NCBI GenBank assembly: GCA_037349315.1
Contig: JBAIAC010000004.1
Span: 35,405,001-35,469,000, forward strand
Source: Chelydra serpentina
Lineage: Eukaryota; Chordata; Testudines; Chelydridae
DNA length: 64,000 nt
Direction of reading: 5' to 3'
Shown here: positions 12,006 through 22,782 of the stretch, piece after piece
Numbering within the stretch: the first letter of the stretch is position 1
Layout of the letters: every line of letters begins with the position of its first letter
Notes under the pieces: generated by a model
Database searches by the model: none
Told to the model about the DNA's origin: nothing
Seen by the model: the letters and a program-made list of their open reading frames with translations, nothing else
Position numbers and translations under genes: made by a program

Positions 12006-13034
12006 CTCATATATAGATGTACCCTGTGTCAGGCTGACCCTGAGCACTTTAGAAAAATCTCGCCCTAAGTATTTATGATACAGTGTGCCATAAAACTTGT
12101 GTGCCTTGTTTATTAAAAAAATCTTGTTTTCGGCTTCTTTGCCTTCCCACAGTTTCTAAAGCATGCAGTTCATTATGGATGATTGATTACAGACAGCCTC
12201 CTCAGACATTCAGAGCATTTCATTTAAAATCACAAGTTCTGTTCATATTTAAGTAATTATATTTTCTTATCTTGAAATGATTGATCATGTTGAAGAGGAA
12301 TCTGATATCAACATGGATTCACGCTGCAGCCTTTAAAAGTAATTGAAAAGATTTTATTAAAATCATGCACAGCTTGCCACTGCATCTGTTTATCAAAAGC
12401 AGAGTGAACATTGCGATAAAAGTATTCACAAACATTTGTTCAAATAGAAAATGCAAATTTGATGCACCTCTTCATGCGCACTTGTACTAGCAGAGGTTTG
12501 TCTTTGAGAATGTTTGGAGAAAGGAAAAGTGCACAAATGTATATCCTGCACAAGTGTACATGCATCTATTTTGTGGACTGCCATTCAGTTAGGGTGCAAG
12601 AACACTACTATATTTTCTAGGGGACATCTAACAGCATGAGTAGTACCTTACAAATAGCAAAAGACTCAAAGCAGTTGACACTGTCAATGATTACTCAGGA
12701 ATCTGTAGGCTGAAATAAGCCCACATAAACCATTCATTGACGAATTTGGAATAATAAACAACTTAGAATTTGGAACAATACAATTTGGAACAAAACAATT
12801 TGGAATAATAAACAATAAATAAACTCAAAGCTGGTTCACAGATAATTCACCACAAAGGGGGCAGTGCAAAATTCTTCTACTAAATTGTTCACTACAGATA
12901 ATTCACCCAGTTCTGTACAAAAGGAAAACCAGTGAATTAAGGTCAATTCTTCTTTGGTCAAAAATCCCCTTTATTCAATAATGGGAAAACTCAAATAAGA
13001 GTCTGAGTCAAAAACGAGTAAAGGGAGTGAACAC
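12006..13034. other. Gene-free AT-rich stretch with a local tandem
   Basis: No gene is recognised. A short imperfect tandem at 12736-12815 repeats an AATTTGGAAYAA unit four times with spacers containing AATAAACAA. The rest is AT-rich unassigned sequence. Confidence 0.5.
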
Positions 13035-13388
13035 ATAGTCCCTACTTCAGCAAAGTACTTAAGTGTGCCTAACTTCAAGCATTAGTCAGTAGTCACAAAA
13101 GTTAGGCATGTGCTAATGTGCTACTTAAGCACCTAACATTCTATTGAAGTCAAAAGAACTACTCACATGCTTAAAGTTAGCACATGCTAATGTCCTCTGG
13201 TGAAGCAAAGTCATACACTCCAAGTCAGGAAAGCACTTAACCATATGCTTAAGTCCATCCCTGTTTTGGACAGGATTTAAACATGGATTTAACTTCTAGT
13301 GCATGCTTAATTCCCATTGACGTCTATGGGACATAAACAAATGTTTAAAGCTAAGCACATGTTTGGGTCCTGTGCTAAACGGGGGCCA
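13035..13388. repeat. Dispersed palindromic repeat, two adjacent copies
   Basis: CAGCAAAGTACTTAAG, GGCATGTGCTAATG, TATTGAAGTCAAAAGAACTA, CTCACATGCTTAAAGTTAGC and GGTGAAGCAAAGTC form an imperfect palindrome. A second copy follows with CCATATGCTTAAGTCC, CCCATTGACGTCTATGGGA and CTAAGCACATGTTTGGGTCC. The type is frequent in sauropsid DNA and is probably a MITE remnant. Confidence 0.55.
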
Positions 13389-13599
13389 TAGTGACTAGCT
13401 CTCCTTGGAATAGGCTGTCTTAATTAGCATCAAAGGGCAAAGCCTGAAATCCTTATTTACTTTTTATTCAGCCCTTATTCAGGCAAAATCTCCAACGACT
13501 TAATACATTTGGGACCAATCCAGTGCTAAAATGCTTACTGATTATGCAATTGTTGTCATTACAATTAAAGCATTACAATTAGAGCAATTAAAGCATGAC

Positions 13600-14975
13600 T
13601 CATAGATTCATAGATTCTAGGACTGGAAGGGACCTCGAGAGGTCATCGAGTCCAGCCCCCTGCCCTCATGGCAGGACCAAATACTGTCTAGACCATCCCT
13701 GATAGACATTTATCTAACCTACTCTTAAATATCTCCAGAGATGGAGATTCCACAACCTCCCTGGGCAGTTTATTCCAGTGTTTAACCAGCATGACAGTTA
13801 GGAACTTTTTCCTAATGTCCAACCTAAACCTCCCTTGCTGCAGTTTAAGCCCATTGCTTCCTGTTCTATCCTTAGAGGCTAAGATGAACAAGTTTTTTCC
13901 CTCCTCCTTATGACACCCTTTTAGATACCTGAAGACCGCTATCATGTCCCCTCTCAGTTTTCTCTTTTCCAAACTAAACAAACCCAATTCCTTCAGCCTT
14001 CCTTCATAGGTCATGTTCTCTAGACCCTTAATCATTCTTGTTGCTCTTCTCTGGACCCTCTCCAATTTCTCCACATCTTTCTTGAAATGTGGTGCCCAGA
14101 ACTCACAATACTCCAGTTGAGGCCTAACCAGCGCAGAGTAGAGCGGAAGAATGACTTCTCGTGTCTTGCTCACAACACACCTGTTAACGCAGCCCAGAAT
14201 CAAGTTTTCTTTTTTTGCAACAGCATCACACTGTTGACTCATATTTAGCTTGTGGTCCACTATAACCCCTAGATCCCTTTCTGCCGTACTCCTTCCTAGA
14301 CAGTCTCCTCCCATTCTGTATGTGTGAAACTGATTGTTCCTACCTAAGTGGAGCACTTTGCATTTGTCCTTATTAAACTTCATCCTGTTTACCTCTGACC
14401 ATTTCTCCAATTTGTCCAGATCATTTTGAATTATGACCCTATCTTCCAAAGCAGTTACAATCCCTCCCAGTTTGGTATCATCTGCAAACTTAATAAGCGT
14501 ACTTTCTATGCCAATATCCAAGTCGTTGATGAAGATATTGAACAGAGCCGGTCCCAAAACAGACCCTTGGGGAACCCCACTCGTTATACCTTTCCAGCAG
14601 TTATTGGGAACCATTAATGACTACTCTCTGAGTACGGTTATCCAGCCAGTTGTGCACCCACCTTATAGTAGCCCCATCTAAGTTGTATTTCCGTAGTTTA
14701 TTGATAAGAATATCATGCGAGACCGTATCAAATGCCTTACTAACGTCTAGGAATACCACATCCACCGCTTCTCCCTTATCCACAAGACTCGTTATCCTAT
14801 CAAAGAAAGCTATCAGATTGGTTTGACATGATTTGTTCTTTACAAATCCATGCTGGTTATTCCCTATCACCTTACCACCTTCCAAGTGTTTGCAGATGAT
14901 TTCCTTAATTACTTGCTCCATTATTTTCCCTGGCACAGAAGTTAAACTAACTGGTCTGTAGTTTCCTGGGTTGGG
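13600..14975 (-). mobile_element. CR1 LINE, RT domain to 3' end
   Basis: This is a 5'-truncated CR1 copy whose 3' end (ATCTATGAATCTATGA-like, 13600-13618) shows the terminal short direct repeat typical of CR1. It is about 1.38 kb and contains the palm and thumb of the reverse transcriptase. It is the best preserved short CR1 fragment in the window. Immediately beyond its 5' end lies a minus-strand Cry SINE. Confidence 0.92.
13688..14936 (-). pseudogene. CR1 ORF2 reverse transcriptase fragment, one frameshift
   Basis: Two overlapping frames encode a continuous CR1 reverse transcriptase. The first, 14601-14936, holds KNKSCQTNLIAFFDRIT and the palm motif [11 protein letters not shown]. The second, 13688-14614 (308 residues), holds [20 protein letters not shown], the catalytic FADDTKLG at residues 43-50, and the thumb with [29 protein letters not shown] and the terminal [20 protein letters not shown] block. 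A single frame change near 14610 separates them. The catalytic Asp pair is intact, unlike in other CR1 copies here, but the endonuclease and ORF1 are missing, so the copy cannot be autonomous. Transcription of the remnant cannot be judged. Confidence 0.9.
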
Positions 14976-14997
14976 ATACTAAATGGAGATATGCCAA

Positions 14998-15179
14998 TCT
15001 CCTAGAACTGGAAGGACCTTGAAAGGTCATTGAGTCCAGTCCCCTGCCTTCACTAGCAGGACCAAGTACTGTCCCCAGACAGATTTTTACCCCAGATCCC
15101 TAAGTGGCCCCCTCAAGGATTGAACTCACAACCCTGGGTTTAGCAGGCTGCTCAAACCATTGAGCTATCCCTCCCCCCG
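14998..15179 (-). mobile_element. Cry-type (tortoise pol III) SINE
   Basis: On the minus strand it begins with GGGGGGAGGGATAGCTCAAT, continues through the tRNA-like region (TAAACCCAGGGTTGTGAGTT, CAATCCTTGAGGGGGCC) and ends in a CR1-like tail (GACTGGACTCAATGACCTTT). A-box and B-box homologues are visible. The same family, less diverged in its tRNA region, lies 380 bp away in opposite orientation. This SINE family is known from cryptodiran turtles and shares its 3' end with CR1 LINEs, which presumably mobilised it. Confidence 0.9.
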
Positions 15180-15530
15180 GAAACTCACCCGAATCCAGCT
15201 GGCATTTTTGTTTTCTGTTTAATTCCAACTAGATCTTCTGTGAGGTTCAAAAGGGAATTGCTATTGGATTCCTGTGGATCAGTTTGACCTATAAAATATT
15301 GCCTGCTGATGCTTACAAGTACACTTGTTCTTTTAATCTAAACCCAAAGAGGCATTTTAGCAGCTGAAAGACAGACTAATTAGAGGCATTTGTGCCTTTT
15401 ATATACTTCTTCTATACTTTTTAAATCATGGTTTGGTACTTACCAATGTCTTTATCACCCAGAGCTTCCCTCTCCATCCCTCCTTCTCATTCACGTACAC
15501 AATGTTTGCTTTGCAAGTGGAATGGTCATC
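15180..15530. other. Gene-free spacer between two SINEs
   Basis: Nothing recognisable apart from AT-rich unassigned sequence. Confidence 0.5.
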
Positions 15531-15558
15531 GGGGCGGGGCGGGGCGGGGCGGGGCGGG
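15531..15558. repeat. (GGGGC)n microsatellite
   Basis: About five consecutive GGGGC units directly abut the G-rich 5' end of the SINE. The array may have grown from the SINE's own GGGGG-rich start. Confidence 0.9.
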
Positions 15559-15735
15559 GGAGGGATAGCTCAGTGGTTTGACCATTGGCCTGCTAAACCC
15601 AGGGTTGTGAATTCAATCCTTGAGGGGGCCATTTGGGGATCTGGGGCAAAAATTGGGGATTGGTTCTGCTTTGAGCAGGGGGTTGGACTAGATGACCTAC
15701 TAAGGTCCCTTCCAACCCCTGATATTCTATGATTC
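15558..15735 (+). mobile_element. Full-length Cry-type (tortoise pol III) SINE
   Basis: The tRNA-derived head holds an A box (TAGCTCAGTGG, 15566-15576) and a B box (GGTTGTGAATTCAATCC, 15603-15619; the consensus GGTTCGANTCC is altered at the CG). An unrelated middle region follows (GGGATCTGGGGCAAAAATTG). The CR1-like tail reads TTGGACTAGATGACCTACTA and ends GATATTCTATGATTC. This composite structure is that of the cryptodiran turtle pol III SINE, and it is the strongest taxonomic marker in the window. It is not a functional tRNA gene. Confidence 0.93.
15566..15619 (+). promoter_or_regulatory. Internal pol III promoter (A and B boxes) of the SINE
   Basis: A box at 15566-15576 and B box at 15603-15619 are spaced as in tRNA genes. 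The B box has lost its central CG (TG instead), the usual CpG decay, so promoter strength is likely reduced. Confidence 0.7.
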
Positions 15736-16214
15736 CTGCTTTTAACAGGCTTGTCATCTCTTTACACTGGGGGTCTGGTACAGATTTGACATGACTAGTG
15801 AAGGGAGACTAAAAATGGCTGCTAAGCATCACCTGTCATCAATGTCCACTTGAATGTTGGATGTTGAGCTAGGATATGGAGAAAAGTGATATATTGGTGA
15901 GTCTGCTGTATAGGAGAATAAAAATATATTACCGGTAATACAGAACTGCATTATAGCAAGCAGCATTTGGTATGGAACACATGTCACACTGCAGGAACAG
16001 AAAATACATTTATCTCCAAGGGCTGGACCTTGTAAATTCTACATTAAAATGCAGACCATTCCACAATCTTTCAGTATATTACTGCATAGCAGAAAATAAG
16101 CTTACATTCCCACCCCCCACAACCATGCGGGAAATTTGGTTAATGAAAAGCTTTTATAGTCAATTCCTCTTACAGTCTGTTTGGAATAACCTTGTACTTA
16201 CCTGAAACACGTAA
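15736..16214. other. Gene-free stretch
   Basis: No recognisable gene or repeat beyond short AT-rich runs. Confidence 0.5.
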
Positions 16215-16320
16215 AGAAGGGCTGTATTATACACTGGCTAGAGCACAGAATCCAGGCATATGAGCCACTGGCTCAATATGTGACCTTGGGCAAGTCATTC
16301 ATGCCTTACTGAATAAAAAT
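16215..16320 (+). mobile_element. MIR-like SINE fragment
   Basis: ACACTGGCTAGAGCACAGAA, CAATATGTGACCTTGGGCAA and GTCATTCATGCCTTACTGAA follow the order of the MIR core region. Its right end is interrupted by the hAT-like element that starts at 16329. Confidence 0.6.
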
Positions 16321-16328
16321 CCAGGACC

Positions 16329-16741
16329 CAGGGCCAGCTCTAGGCACCAGCAAACCAAGCACATGCTGGGGGCAGCACATTTTCAGGGGCAGCATTCCAG
16401 CTATCCTTTTTTTTTTTTTTTTGCTTGGGGCGGCAAAAGGACTGGGTAAGGATTGGGTCACGCATGGAGCTGCCTGCAGGTGCTGCAGGGCAGCTGCCTC
16501 CTGGCTCCCCGCTCAGCCGCGAGTGGGGAGCTGGGAGGCAGCCGTGGCGAGCTGCCTCCCGGCTCAGCTCCCGGGTTCAGGGGAGGGGAGAGAGAGAGAG
16601 CCCAGGGCTTGGGCAGTAGGAGGTGTGTGGGTGGGGGGGAGAGCCCAGGGCTGGGGCGGCAGGGGGGATCCCAGGGGTGGGGTGAGGGGCAGCCAAAATT
16701 GTTTTTGCTTGTGGGCAGCAAAAAACCTAGAGCCGGCCCTG
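16329..16741. mobile_element. Non-autonomous hAT-like DNA transposon, 413 bp
   Basis: The left end CAGGGCCAGCTCTAGGCAC and the right end CCTAGAGCCGGCCCTG form terminal inverted repeats of about 16 bp with one mismatch. A perfect 8-bp duplication, CCAGGACC, flanks it at 16321-16328 and 16742-16749. The interior is GC-rich (about 16440-16690) after a long poly-T run. The frames of up to 158 codons that cross it are byproducts of GC-rich, stop-poor sequence. The termini match the element at 4797-5004. Confidence 0.88.
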
Positions 16742-16749
16742 CCAGGACC

Positions 16750-18110
16750 TCTTCGTAAACCAGATGCTGCTGCATATAAACAGATCTTTTCCAGGCACAT
16801 ACATTGCACATCACGTTCACTGTATGAGAGACAAAGATGGATATTGCAACAAAATAAAAACCATACTAATTACAGTGGTACAGTAGCTGTGTCTTAAATA
16901 TCACATTATAGCCTCAAAAACGACCTGTAGTCTCTTCACTTATTTGATGGTAAGCATGCATCATTTTCAGAATAAAAAATCCTAGAGGACTTTGCACAAT
17001 AGCGCTACAGCTACCCTGCTTTGCTGCTAGAATACTAAAGTAAGTGCAACTGCTAGTTATTTGGCTTCTGGTAAAGAAGCTAGAGTTTGGGAGGGAAAAA
17101 ATCTATCGGTCCATTTACACTGCTCATCACCGTAGTATGTGAGTGATTCCTAGGAAACTCAGCGCTGCATAGCAAAGTCCAAGAACATGCACTTTGCCCT
17201 TCCTAGGTGCCTCTGATGATGCTATATATGTTTATTTACTTCAGGGGAGCACATGCCCTGGCATAAGGGGTGAGATTGGGTGTATGGGCAGCTGCAACCA
17301 GGGATTCTGGGCTCTGGCACAGCACAAGGCAGCCAAGGGAGGGAGATTGTTATAAATTAGAGTAGGACAGTGCAGAAATGGCCTAAAATCGCCTTCCCTA
17401 TGAGTGCTTCACCCTCTGTATTTTTTTTTCAGACAGGGCAGCAGGGAACTTTCCCTGAAGTATTTCTATTTGAAATGCAGGGTAGTGTGCAGTAGTTCCA
17501 TCTGCGCTTAACAATAAATAATCATTTTGTCGAAAATGCCCTTAAATAATGGGATTTTTATTGATCTATATTCCACAAATTTCCTGTGAAGAGAAGGAGC
17601 CCTGCTGCTCTGGCTTTTTGTTCAGAGAGAGAGTGTAGCCATCAGGCAGGCTCCCACTGATTCAGTTCTATGTAGCTGGCCCATGTTTTCAGCATCACTC
17701 TAAAACATGCCCTCCTGCTGTACAATCTTACTGTGGCTGTCGCTTCCCACAAGGCTGTGTAGAGTGTCCATCTTGTAGGGAAGGGACTTGACACCCCCAG
17801 GGTAATCATTGTGAGTCCCTCACATGACGTCTGGACCCCCACATGATCCTGCCTGCATAAATGTTGCCGTTACAGTAAACTTTGTAAGAGCTACTGTCTG
17901 AATTCTATCTACAGCTGATAACAGAGATTTTTTTTCTGTAACTAGGGATTTCTTTCCACTAATGTCAGAGCTTTTAAAATGTATATTTAGTGCAACCATT
18001 GCAGAATCAAGTAGGTGAGGTGCTGAGTATCCTCAGCTTCCACTTCACAGGAGGCATTCGATGAGTCAGAGGGTCAGACCATTTGACAAGAAAGCTTGAA
18101 ATGATGGGCC
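16750..18110. other. Gene-free stretch, unassigned
   Basis: No gene recognised. Short frames only, with no domain content. Confidence 0.5.
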
Positions 18111-18114
18111 ATTT

Positions 18115-18185
18115 TTTTCCAAAAATAGGTGCCTAAAGTAAGGCTCCTAAATCTTTACTTAGGGCCTATAATTAAGGTGGCCAAA
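18115..18185. repeat. Short dispersed repeat (TAGGTGCCTAAA type)
   Basis: AATAGGTGCCTAAAGTAAGG and CTCCTAAATCTTTACTTAGG form an imperfect palindrome of a kind frequent in turtle DNA. The class is unknown. Confidence 0.35.
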
Positions 18186-18907
18186 TAGCTCCTATTATGT
18201 TGTTTTGTCCATGTTAAAATTTTGGTGCTTTGTTCCTTGTGATGCTCTAGTGCCCATATGCTTTGGAACAGGGACTTAAAATTTGGCAAGGGGTGGCCTT
18301 TGTGTTAAAAAGGTGCCTTTTACCATCCCCATGGAGATCTTCCCAAATTTGGCCAAAGTATAAGCCTTTGAGTAATCGCAGTTGGTACACACACAGTAGA
18401 CATTTGATAAAGCTTCAGAGCTAAATTCTCCAAAGATGGAGTGAAGAGCCAGGGCAAAGAGCCAGGACTGGGACAGGGACTGGCTGGAGGGGACAGAACA
18501 AAAAGGGTCTGTACTCACTAGACCCCTCTTCCCTCCACAGCCTGGATCTCACCACTCACTCTTCTGCAAATATCTGTGAAACCCTCAGGAGTCCTATGTT
18601 AAAAAAATATGTGATCAATGAATTAAAGACTATATCATAATGCATATGCACAAAGGTTGCACAGACAACTTTATTTTTTGCATTTCCTATCTTCCATTGC
18701 ATTCTTAGTAGTATTCTTTTAACATAGTTATTTTGTATGTAATTCTTATGTACAATTAGCTCCCTTTACACTGCTCTAGCAGTTTAAAACAACATTTTTA
18801 AGCAGGTGTATGCTATTTTGATACCTGCTTTAAGCCCCCTTTTTCCTGCCAAGGTAGTGTGAAGAGGAATTTGTGTAAGAGAAAATCAGGCCTTTAGCTT
18901 CCTAAAT

Positions 18908-19105
18908 GCATAGATTCCAAGGCCAGATGGAACCATTGTGATCATCCAGTCTGACCTCCTGTATAGCAAAGGCCATAGAACTTCCCCCAAATAACTCCTA
19001 GAGCAGAGATTTTTTTGAAAGTAAAGAATCCACCATGACCCTTTGTAAATTATTCCAATAGTCAATTACCCTCACTGTTAAAAATGTACACCTTATTTCT
19101 AAAAC
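18908..19105 (-). mobile_element. CR1-type 3' end fragment
   Basis: The plus strand reads CATAGATTCCAAGGCCAGAT, GATCATCCAGTCTGACCTCC and GAATCCACCATGACCCTTTG. These correspond to the 3' end of the CR1 copy at 8494-8700. Only the tail and the last codons remain. Confidence 0.8.
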
Positions 19106-20095
19106 ACACCAATAATACTAATTTAGGCCCAGTGTGGGCTAGTGCAGTTTGGTCATTGAAGTTTTGCAGAATAAATGTAGAATGACAGATCTGGAAGCAA
19201 CGAGCAAGAAAAGGAAATGCAAATTAGCTAAGAGCACAAAGACCAGACGAAGAAAGAACTCAGGAAGCGACTGGGAGAAGAGGATGCAGAATTTGTTTTA
19301 TAAAAGTGCATAACATAAAGCTAAAGCAGTGGCATTATGGACCCACATTTTTACCACAAAAATGTGTCTGATGACAAAAACGAGGCAACCATATTTGTTA
19401 GAGTACCTATTTAATTGTGCAAATTATGGGTTTGACTGAGAGGTGAACACCATGCCCCCACAAGGAAGTAAATGGGCTACCCAGACTTTGGGTCTATATT
19501 GGAGTGAGAGGGTATTGCAGACTCATGTGCTCCTGCCCCAGGGCAGGTAAGTGAGGACTGGGCTTCGAAAGGTAGGGAAGAGGCAGAGTCTCTTGGCCTG
19601 TCTTAGCAGTAAAATTATTTACCCTTTATCCCAGAGTAAGGAGGAATTGTGATTTAAAATGATGTCTAAGTCACAATTGCCCCCTGGGCTATTCCTGGAG
19701 TGATGCAACTTATGCCCCAGGTGTTGCAAAGATCTGTGTCTAATGGCAGACTCCAGCCCTGTTTATTCAAAAAAGCTGTAAGATAGGCAGTTGCCTACTC
19801 TACATGCAAATGTCCATTTACACATGGAAATGAAAGTTGTGTGTGTGAGGCACTGACACCACATTTTGTATTCAATATTCCAGTTCTCATTCAGTCGCTT
19901 GACTGTGAAGGTCAACAACTTAGACTCAAGGTTCACCAGAATTTGATTTATTTATAGGCTTTTTTAAAAAAGGAGCATAGTCCCATTTATTCTCGGTATT
20001 TAACTAACATCCATCAGATGTTCTGTTGCCTGACTGTTGAGTATCTGCCCAGAAATTTATATCCCGTGAACTAGCTCTGCATCAAATTGCTATTT
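19106..20095. other. Gene-free stretch
   Basis: No recognisable gene or repeat. It is the left flank of the full-length LINE insertion. Confidence 0.5.
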
Positions 20096-20106
20096 GAATA
20101 TGCTAT
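20096..20106. repeat. Target-site duplication, left copy
   Basis: GAATATGCTAT, identical to 23975-23985, immediately next to the GTT-repeat tail of the LINE. Confidence 0.9.
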
Positions 20107-20122
20107 GTTGTTGTTGTTGTTG
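20107..20122. repeat. (GTT)n, the LINE's 3' microsatellite tail
   Basis: Five GTT units; read on the minus strand they form the CAA-repeat 3' end of the LINE in place of a poly-A tail. Confidence 0.85.
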
Positions 20123-20170
20123 GCGTCCATTAGTCTCGAGAGAGGATGGATATGCACCCATGGGGAATGT

Positions 20171-21538
20171 TTAGTTGATGGTTGTGCAGCGTCTGTTGTG
20201 GCTGTGGAGCCCCACACGAGACTGGCAGTCTTGATTGCATTTGCTGCATTTGAAGGCGGTGTCAGCTGTGGGTTGGAGCCGCTGCTTCCTTTTTCGTTGA
20301 ACCCACTTTTCCTCGGCAAGCTGCCGCAGCTTGTCTTCGCCAATTTTCAATCCAGTGGTCAGAGCGTGTCTCCATCTGCATCTGTCCTGGGCGAGCTCTT
20401 CCCAGCCGTTGATGTCGATTTGAACAGTCTTCAGGTCCCTCTTACAAACATCCTTGAAGCAAAGGTGGGGCCGTCCTATAGCTCTGTTTCCGGAGGCAAG
20501 TTCGGCATACAACAGGTCTTTGGGGATCCGTCCATCTTCCATGCGACTTAGATGGCCAAACCATCTGAGGCGGCATTGACAGAGGAGAGTGAACATGCTG
20601 GAGATCTTGGCATGTTCCAGCACCTCATTGTTCATTATTCGATCACTCCAAGTGATCCCGAGTATGCGACGGAGGCAGCGCACGTAGAAGGTGTTCAGTC
20701 TCTTTTCTTGCGAAGCGTAGAGGGTCCAAGTTTCGCTGGCGTAGAGAAGAGTGTTTAACACGCATGCACGGTACACAGCGGCCTTTGTGTTGATGGTCAG
20801 CATGTTATTGTTCCATACTCTCTGTGACAATCTGGCCAAAATTGTGAAGGCCTTGCCAATTCTACGGTTGATCTCAGGGTCCAGTGATAGGTTGTCCGTG
20901 ATGGTAGATCCAAGGTAGGTGAACTGACTGACCACCTCTAGCACATAGTCATTGATGGCAATGCTTGGATGTTCTGCATCCTGGGCCATAACTTTGGTCT
21001 TCTGAAGACTGATTGTCAACCCAAACTCTTCGCAAGCTCTGGAAAAGCAGTCAATCAGATGCTGAAGATCGGTTTCTGTGTGGGTGGCCAGGGCAGCGTC
21101 GTCTGCAAACAGCATGTCTCTGATTGTTGCCTCCCGTACCTTGCTTTTGGCCTTTAGTTGAACCAGATTGAAAAGTCTCCCGTCAAACCAGGTGTGGAGA
21201 TAGACTCCCTCTGTGGAATTTCCAAAGGCACGTTTCAGCAATGCTGCAAAGAAGATGCCGAAGAGTGTGGGAGCGAGAACACAGCCTTGTTTTACTCCAC
21301 TGTGGATGTCGAAGGCAGCGGAGGATGAGCCATCATACAGTACTGTGCCTTTCATGTTGTCGTGAAAAGACTGGATCACGCTCAGCAGTTTCGGTGGGCA
21401 GCCAACCTTTACCAGGATCTTGAACAGCCTATCTCTGTTCACAAGGTCGAAAGCTTTGGTCAGGTCTATGAAGGCAAGGAATAGCGGCTTGTGCTGTTCT
21501 CTGCATTTCTCTTGCAGCTGCCTTAAGGAGAAAACCAT
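20171..21538 (-). pseudogene. LINE reverse transcriptase and C-terminal zinc finger, 455 residues open
   Basis: This long uninterrupted frame is the 3' half of the LINE polyprotein. Palm motifs are in order: FIDLTKAFDLVNRDRL (Asp31), SGVKQGCVLAPTLF (80-93) and the catalytic LFADDAAL (143-150), with both Asp residues present. Thumb motifs follow (FTYLGSTI, LLYASETWTL, LRWFGHLSRM). Near the C-terminus, Cys431, Cys434, His447 and Cys451 form a C2HC-type finger (CSKCNQDCQSRVG...HNRRC). An in-frame stop just upstream separates it from the next fragment, and the coding frame continues without shift. The reverse transcriptase would copy element RNA at a nicked target site. The annotated ATG is internal, so 21538 is not the true protein start. 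Confidence 0.9.
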
Positions 21539-21559
21539 GTCGGTTGTGGATCTCCCTGC

Positions 21560-22507
21560 TCAGAACCCGCACTGTGACTCTGGGTAAACTCTGTCAGCAA
21601 GCTTCTGCAGTCTATTCAGGATCACGCATGCAAAGACTTTACCCACAACATTCAGGAGCGATATGCCTCTATAGTTGTTGCAGTCGCTTCTATCACCCTT
21701 GTTCTTGTAGAGGGTCACGATGTTGGCATCTCTCATATCCTGAGGTACTGCACCTTCGTCCCAGCACTGACAGAGGAGGTCGTGGAGGTGTTCTAGGAGG
21801 ACGTTGATGCCACACTTGATAACTTCTGGTGGGATGCCATCCTTTCCTGGAGCCTTTCCTGCAGACAAACTCTCAATGACTTTCTTCAGTTCTTCCATGG
21901 TGGGCTTCTCGTCCAGCTCAGTTTCAACGGGAAAACCATCCACAGTATTGAGGGCAGCTTCGGTGACGGTGTTTTGCCTGGAGTACACTTCAGAGTAGTG
22001 CTCCACCCATCTATCCATCTGCTTGCCCTTGTCCTGGATGTTTTCGCCTGTTGCAGACTTTAGTGACACTCTCCACTTCTTTGTGGGTCCCATGGCCTTC
22101 TTGATGCCATCATACATTCCCCTGATGTTTCCAGTGCCAGCAGATAGTTGAATGCTCCGGCAGAGATGGAGCCAGTAATCATTTGCACACTGTCGAGCTC
22201 GTCTCTGTACTTTGCTCCTGGCAAACTGATACTCTTGTAGAGTCCTCTGACTGGGGGAACGCTTGTACTCCAGGTGAACAGCGCGGCGTTCTTCAATGGC
22301 TGGAGTGAGTGTGGCGGAGTTGGCCTCAAACCAGTCATTATTCATGTTTTGTTTCTTTCCAAAAACTTTCATGGCTGTGCTGTATACTGTGTCTCTGATG
22401 TGGTCCCACCTCTCTTTGGCGTAGCCACCGGGAGGCATACAGTTCAGCACCTTGGAGAGCTCATGGGTGAATTTCTCTGCCTTGTCTGGGTGTGCGGTCT
22501 TGCTCAC
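21560..22507 (-). pseudogene. LINE linker and RT N-terminal (fingers) region, 315 residues
   Basis: This frame carries the linker between endonuclease and RT plus RT motifs 0-2: KKVIESLSAGKAPGKDGIPPEVIKCG-type sequence, ANIVTLYKNKGDRSDCNNYR and GISLLNVVGKVFACVILNRL. It ends at a stop (YPESQCGF, then stop) just before the palm fragment, where a Ser/Arg/Trp-type codon would be expected, so it is a simple nonsense change. It begins at a GTG in this frame; the preceding fragment is in another frame, so a one-base shift lies near 22507-22550. Confidence 0.88.
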
Positions 22508-22782
22508 ATCGATGCGGGGTTTGCCTCTGGCCTAGAGAGGTGGATCTTCTTTGGCTGTAGCCTCATCTTGCTGCACACCAGCGAGTGATCACTGTCGCAG
22601 TCAGCACTGTGGAAGGTGCGAGTAAGCAGGACGCACTTCAAGGCAGACCGCCTGATGATGATCAGGTCGAGTTGGTGCCAGTGCATGGAGCGAGGGTGTC
22701 TCCAGGACACTTTGTGTTGAGGCTTTGTCTGGAAGAATGAGTTGGTGATGCTGAGGTCATGGTACGAGCACAGTTCCAGAAG
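22504..22782 (-). pseudogene. LINE endonuclease C-terminal fragment
   Basis: This continues the endonuclease after an in-frame TGA at 22783-22785. It contains VSWRHPRSMHWHQLDLI and the catalytic-site motif HSADCDSDHSLVCSK, whose S-D-H triad belongs to the APE fold. The TGA follows MNENGQ at a place where CGA is the usual codon, so CpG decay is the likely cause. The frame is then lost by a small indel toward 22507. Confidence 0.85.

Noticed and set aside
15531..15558. CpG-island promoter
   Set aside because: Only a 28-bp GGGGC microsatellite beside a SINE; no gene starts nearby.
15558..15640. Functional tRNA gene
   Set aside because: The A/B boxes belong to a SINE head: the tRNA-like region is diverged, the B box lacks its CG, and a CR1-like tail follows.
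16421..16897. 158-codon frame plus overlapping frames on both strands
   Set aside because: They lie in the GC-rich interior of a hAT-like element with exact 8-bp duplication; stop-poor composition explains them.
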